A DNA stretch of 64,000 nt from Vibrio echinoideorum (GTDB taxonomy: Bacteria > Pseudomonadota > Gammaproteobacteria > Enterobacterales > Vibrionaceae), in NCBI RefSeq assembly GCF_024347455.1, contig NZ_AP025483.1:1488001-1552000 (forward strand), written 5' to 3'. Below, in pieces: positions 60,890 through 64,000 of the stretch. The translations under genes and the position numbers were made by a program. How positions within the stretch are numbered: position 1 is the first letter of the stretch; each line of letters starts with the position of its first letter. The notes under the pieces were generated by a model, which ran no database searches, was not told where the DNA came from, and saw nothing but the letters and a program-made list of their open reading frames with translations.

Positions 60890-62539
60890 ATGAAATGGAG
60901 TAGCATCAGCTTCAGAAAAAGGTTGCTGATTATCATGACGGTAACTGGCCTCGTTGAACTTTTGATACTTTCAGCTGCAGGTTTTTCTTATATCAAACAA
61001 TCTCAAGAACAAGAGATGGGTTTGAAAGCGCTAGGTGTTGCTGAATTTCTTTCTGAATCGCCACTTGTTACAAGTATTCTCAAAGAAAATGGCTCTTTAA
61101 ATCCGGATGGCGTTCCCTACGTTTTATCTGAAGAGACCCAAGTTAAATTTCGCAACCTCACCCAGTTAATTGGTGCGGCGTTTATCGTTGTAGGTGATGA
61201 CAAAGGTATCCGCTTGATCCACCCGTATGACGACAGGCTCGGTAAACCAATGCGGGGTGGCGACAATCAAAAAGCCCTCGTGTTAGGCGAGTCTTATGTG
61301 TCGACGGCTAAAGGATCGCTTGGTTTCTCTGTTCGTGGTAAGTCTGCCGTAAAAGATCTGCAAGGTGGCGTAATTGGAGTTGTATCTGTTGGTTACCTTT
61401 TGGATTCGCTGCAAGACAGAATCGAATCTTATTTAGCCTTCTTGATTGTGATGGCGCTGTTAGTGGTTGCGGTTAATGCAGTGATTTCAAGTTATGTCTC
61501 TCGTCGTTTTCAACGCGCTATCTTGGGATTTGAACCTGAAGAGATTGGTCGTTTATACGTTGAGCTCGATGTGACCATGAGTACCGTGAAAGAAGGTATT
61601 TTAAGCATCGATAAAAACGGTATTTTACGTTCAATAAACAAAAGTGCGTGCGATATTCTATCGATAGACAGAGAACAATCAATTAACCAGCGTCTTTCCG
61701 ATGTGCTGGCGGGCAGTGACTTGGAATTGCTGTTATCAACGGGAGAATCCGATCACGACGTTGAGTTGTTTCTCAACAATAAGCGAATTATTGCAAACCG
61801 CAGTCCGATTATTGTTGCTGGTGAAGTGGTTGGAGCGGTATCCAGTTTCCGTTTAAGAGACGAAATCAATGACTTAACGGATCAACTTTCTCAAACTAAA
61901 GAATACGCAGATTTATTGCGTTCTCAAACGCATGAGCACCAGAACAAGCTCAATACGATTAGTGGCCTGATTCAGATGGGCGAGTTGGAATCGGTCCAGC
62001 ATTTGATTGGCCAAGAAACGGCTCATTATCAAAGCCTCATCGAGTTCTTAAGAGAAACGGTGAAAGATCCACTTATTGCCGGCATGCTGTTGGGGAAAAC
62101 AGAGCGAGCGCGTGAGATCGGTCTGGAACTGAAAGTCGAAGAGGGTTCAAGGTTAGAAGCGTTACCAAGCCGATTAAATGCTGATGACGTTGTCACAATT
62201 CTTGGCAATCTGATTGATAACGCTTTCGATGCCACCATGATGGCGATTAAACAAGAAGGGCAGATTGTTCCAGCACGCCGCGTTATCGACGTGTCGATCA
62301 GTGATTTTGGCAATGAAGTTATTGTTGAAGTGGAAGACAAAGGATGTGGTTTGCCGAAACACTTGGCGACCGATGCGCTGACAGAAAAAGGTGTGTCTAG
62401 TAAGGCGAAGCAGAATCGCGGTGTCGGTTTGTATCTCATTAAGCAACTTGCTGACCGTTATCAAGGGCAGTTAGAAATGGTTGATAACCCAGGCTTTGGG
62501 TCACGCGTGACGGTGTACTTACCGAAAGAAGAACAATAA
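60890..62539 (+). CDS. CitA/DcuS-family sensor histidine kinase
   Basis: The 549-residue membrane kinase has TM1 at about 13-35, a periplasmic PAS sensor (RNLTQLIGAAFIVVGDDKGIRLIHPYDDRLGKPMRGGDN), TM2 at about 182-203, a cytoplasmic PAS (IDKNGILRSINKSACDILSID) and a kinase domain with phospho-acceptor His348 in RSQTHEHQNKLNTISGLIQ. The ATPase motifs are GNLIDNAFDAT and GVGLYLIKQLADRY. The periplasmic pattern is that of citrate, C4-dicarboxylate or aromatic acid sensors. Ligand unknown. It is followed by its regulator after 69 bp. Confidence 0.9.
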   Translation: MKWSSISFRKRLLIIMTVTGLVELLILSAAGFSYIKQSQEQEMGLKALGVAEFLSESPLVTSILKENGSLNPDGVPYVLSEETQVKFRNLTQLIGAAFIVVGDDKGIRLIHPYDDRLGKPMRGGDNQKALVLGESYVSTAKGSLGFSVRGKSAVKDLQGGVIGVVSVGYLLDSLQDRIESYLAFLIVMALLVVAVNAVISSYVSRRFQRAILGFEPEEIGRLYVELDVTMSTVKEGILSIDKNGILRSINKSACDILSIDREQSINQRLSDVLAGSDLELLLSTGESDHDVELFLNNKRIIANRSPIIVAGEVVGAVSSFRLRDEINDLTDQLSQTKEYADLLRSQTHEHQNKLNTISGLIQMGELESVQHLIGQETAHYQSLIEFLRETVKDPLIAGMLLGKTERAREIGLELKVEEGSRLEALPSRLNADDVVTILGNLIDNAFDATMMAIKQEGQIVPARRVIDVSISDFGNEVIVEVEDKGCGLPKHLATDALTEKGVSSKAKQNRGVGLYLIKQLADRYQGQLEMVDNPGFGSRVTVYLPKEEQ

Positions 62540-62608
62540 TAATTGAGCACGGAGCGATCGAGAGAAGATCATCGTGACGAGAACATAATGGTTAAAGGAA
62601 GAACATAA

Positions 62609-63304
62609 ATGAACGCAATCACGAGAGTCATGGTCATTGAAGATGATATTGCGATTGCAGAGCTGCACCATCGTTATTTAGAACAGATGGGTGGCTTTGA
62701 TGTGGTTGGGATTGCGACCACACAGTCTGAAGCGTTGATGCAGTTAGATATCTTAAAGCCTGACTTGGTTTTATTGGATGTGTATCTGCCGGATGGGTGT
62801 GGACTTGATATTTTGAACCACGTTCGCGGCAGTAATCAGGGATGTGATGTGATCTTGATTACCGCAGCTCGTGACGTCGATACACTGCAACAAGCCATGC
62901 GCGGTGGGGTGGTGGATTATCTGCTTAAACCTGTGATGTATCCTCGCTTGGAAGCTGCGTTGAAAAAGTACCAATCACAACAACAAGAGTTTGAAAGTGC
63001 GTCGGATCTCAATCAAGGATTAGTAGATAAGATGCTACAAGCGAATGCCAAAGCCGATTCAGGCAAGCTATCAACGTTGCCTAAAGGAATCGATGGGGTA
63101 ACGCTAGATAAAATCCGTGCGATATTTCAACAAACGGATGTGGACAATATCACTGCAGATGAAGCGGGTGAACGTATTGGAGCAAGCCGCACCACAGCCA
63201 GACGCTACCTAGAGTTTTTGATCACATCGGGTGAATTAGTCGCTGACTTAAATTATGGGACAGTCGGTCGCCCTGAGCGTTGCTACAACAAACCGAAAAG
63301 ATAA
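62609..63304 (+). CDS. CitB/DcuR-family response regulator
   Basis: The 231-residue protein has a receiver domain (acidic pair in VIEDDIA, Asp57 in LLDVYLPDG, Lys in LLKPV) and a C-terminal helix-turn-helix region (ITADEAGERIGASRTTARRYLEFLITSGELVADLNYGTVGRPERCY) as in DcuR/DpiA/CitB. It pairs with the upstream kinase. The target, usually a transporter or catabolic gene nearby, is not evident on this side; zwf follows 450 bp later. Confidence 0.9.
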   Translation: MNAITRVMVIEDDIAIAELHHRYLEQMGGFDVVGIATTQSEALMQLDILKPDLVLLDVYLPDGCGLDILNHVRGSNQGCDVILITAARDVDTLQQAMRGGVVDYLLKPVMYPRLEAALKKYQSQQQEFESASDLNQGLVDKMLQANAKADSGKLSTLPKGIDGVTLDKIRAIFQQTDVDNITADEAGERIGASRTTARRYLEFLITSGELVADLNYGTVGRPERCYNKPKR

Positions 63305-63373
63305 CATGAAGTCAAAAGACAGCTTTCATATTAAAGAGCTCAAAGGCAGTGCTTATATTAAAGTCAAAATGTA

Positions 63374-63396
63374 AAACCAGTTGAATAAACTGGTTT
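63374..63396 (+). terminator. Terminator of the two-component operon
   Basis: AAACCAGTT (63374-63382) pairs with AACTGGTTT (63388-63396), followed by CATTTT. Confidence 0.75.
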
Positions 63397-63565
63397 CATT
63401 TTACTTATCACCCCTCATATCCCACTCCGCCGACCAGATACCATTCTTTCTTGACTACAATGTTTGTGAATGCTGATTTGCTTCTGTTTCAGTCTTTGTT
63501 AACTCAACTATCGATTAGATTTTGTTCGAAACGAGTCAATATTTAATCGATTGCTTTCACAGTGG

Positions 63566-63579
63566 TTGATGTAAATCAA
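63566..63579. promoter_or_regulatory. FNR-type binding site upstream of zwf
   Basis: TTGAT-GTAA-ATCAA is an exact match to the FNR consensus TTGAT-N4-ATCAA. It lies 180 bp before the zwf start. Possible -10 elements lie 20-30 bp downstream, so it could be at an activating position. The remaining 63397-63758 has no gene. Confidence 0.6.
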
Positions 63580-63758
63580 ATAGTCATAGACAATACTGTC
63601 CCGAATAGAGGTGATAGTCTTCACCCTCGTTTACCAAACGCATTCTCAAGTGTAATAGGCACTCGCTATTGATGTAATAGCCAAGACCTATTATCTATTT
63701 TCGTATGTCGCTGATACCTTTGGCGAATACTAAAAACCTTGTTTTTATAGGAAAGATG

Positions 63759-64000
63759 ATGGTAATACCTGAAAACAGCAGCATCGTTATTTTTGGTGCG
63801 TCGGGAGATCTAACTTATCGCAAGTTAATTCCTGCCTTGTACCACCTGTATGCTAGCAATCAACTACCTGAATCCTTTGCGATTCTTGGAGTGAGCCGTA
63901 CTGAGTACAGCGATGAGTCTTACCGTGAGAAGCTGAAGAAGTCTCTTCAGGAAATGGAAAAAACTGAACCTGAGACGCTGAATGCATTTATTGAACATCT
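63759..64000 (+). CDS. zwf: Glucose-6-phosphate 1-dehydrogenase (5' part)
   Basis: The frame runs off the window end. It reads MVIPENSSIVIFGASGDLTYRKLIPALYHLYASNQLPESFAILGVSRTEYSDESYREKL, with the nucleotide-binding GASGDLTYRKL of the family. A second ATG lies 3 bp upstream (63756); AGGA at 63749 has better spacing to 63759. The enzyme opens the oxidative pentose phosphate and Entner-Doudoroff routes. Confidence 0.93.
   Translation, partial: MVIPENSSIVIFGASGDLTYRKLIPALYHLYASNQLPESFAILGVSRTEYSDESYREKLKKSLQEMEKTEPETLNAFIEH

Overview
The window looks like chromosomal DNA of a marine Vibrio, most likely of the Splendidus clade. The basis is a moderate-to-low GC content, a vibriolysin-type M4 protease, an aerolysin, an alginate-type PL6 lyase with its own sodium symporter, a tryptophanase operon with a leader peptide, and integron attC-like sites. 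No rRNA, tRNA or CRISPR array was seen. All identifications come from reading the sequence and recalling families; no database was searched.

Layout. 0.2-3.7 kb: SSS symporter and PL6 lyase (uronate polysaccharide use). 3.8-7.4 kb: MsrA and a two-gene GTPase operon. 7.4-9.7 kb: tna operon with CRP-like site, tnaC-like leader and tnaA, but no tnaB. 9.7-15.2 kb: LysR regulator, a small exported protein, a Dabb protein, a frameshifted DUF3103 gene and a secreted vibriolysin. 15.9-20.3 kb: three integron-cassette-like genes with attC sites and no integrase; the first attC is split by a group IIC intron on the opposite strand. 20.5-35.5 kb: a long run of mostly small, all-plus-strand genes with long spacers (panB, DASS transporter with a two-component pair, LysE, RDD, four GNATs, YkgJ, GFA, PfpI, CYTH, TPR), interrupted by an IS5-type remnant and a broken NUDIX gene. 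Several spacers hold pieces resembling attC, so much of it may be an old immobilised cassette array.

35.5-45.4 kb: MarR with a divergent membrane gene, the folate-independent methionine synthase pair MesD/MesX, a TauE-type exporter, a YdjM-type membrane hydrolase, a CoiA-like gene broken by one frameshift and two in-frame stops, M32 carboxypeptidase and a second LysE. 45.4-48.5 kb: aerolysin next to a ToxR-like membrane regulator and a membrane-anchored partner. 48.9-54.2 kb: two AGCS symporters, the first behind a tandem glycine riboswitch, with small uncharacterised genes between. 54.8-59.7 kb: a four-gene export operon (two ABC-2 permeases, HlyD-type adaptor, TolC-type channel) with no ATPase gene. 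60.9-63.3 kb: a CitA/DcuS-type kinase and its regulator. The window ends in the start of zwf.

The region is also rich in short tandem repeats with 5, 6, 7, 8 and 17 bp units, mostly between genes; one octamer, GATAAATA, occurs as an array at two loci 9 kb apart. The points most worth a second look are the intron-split attC with its decayed cassette neighbourhood, the ToxR-like/aerolysin locus, the tryptophan leader peptide lacking the usual terminal proline, and the CoiA-like gene with two in-frame stops.
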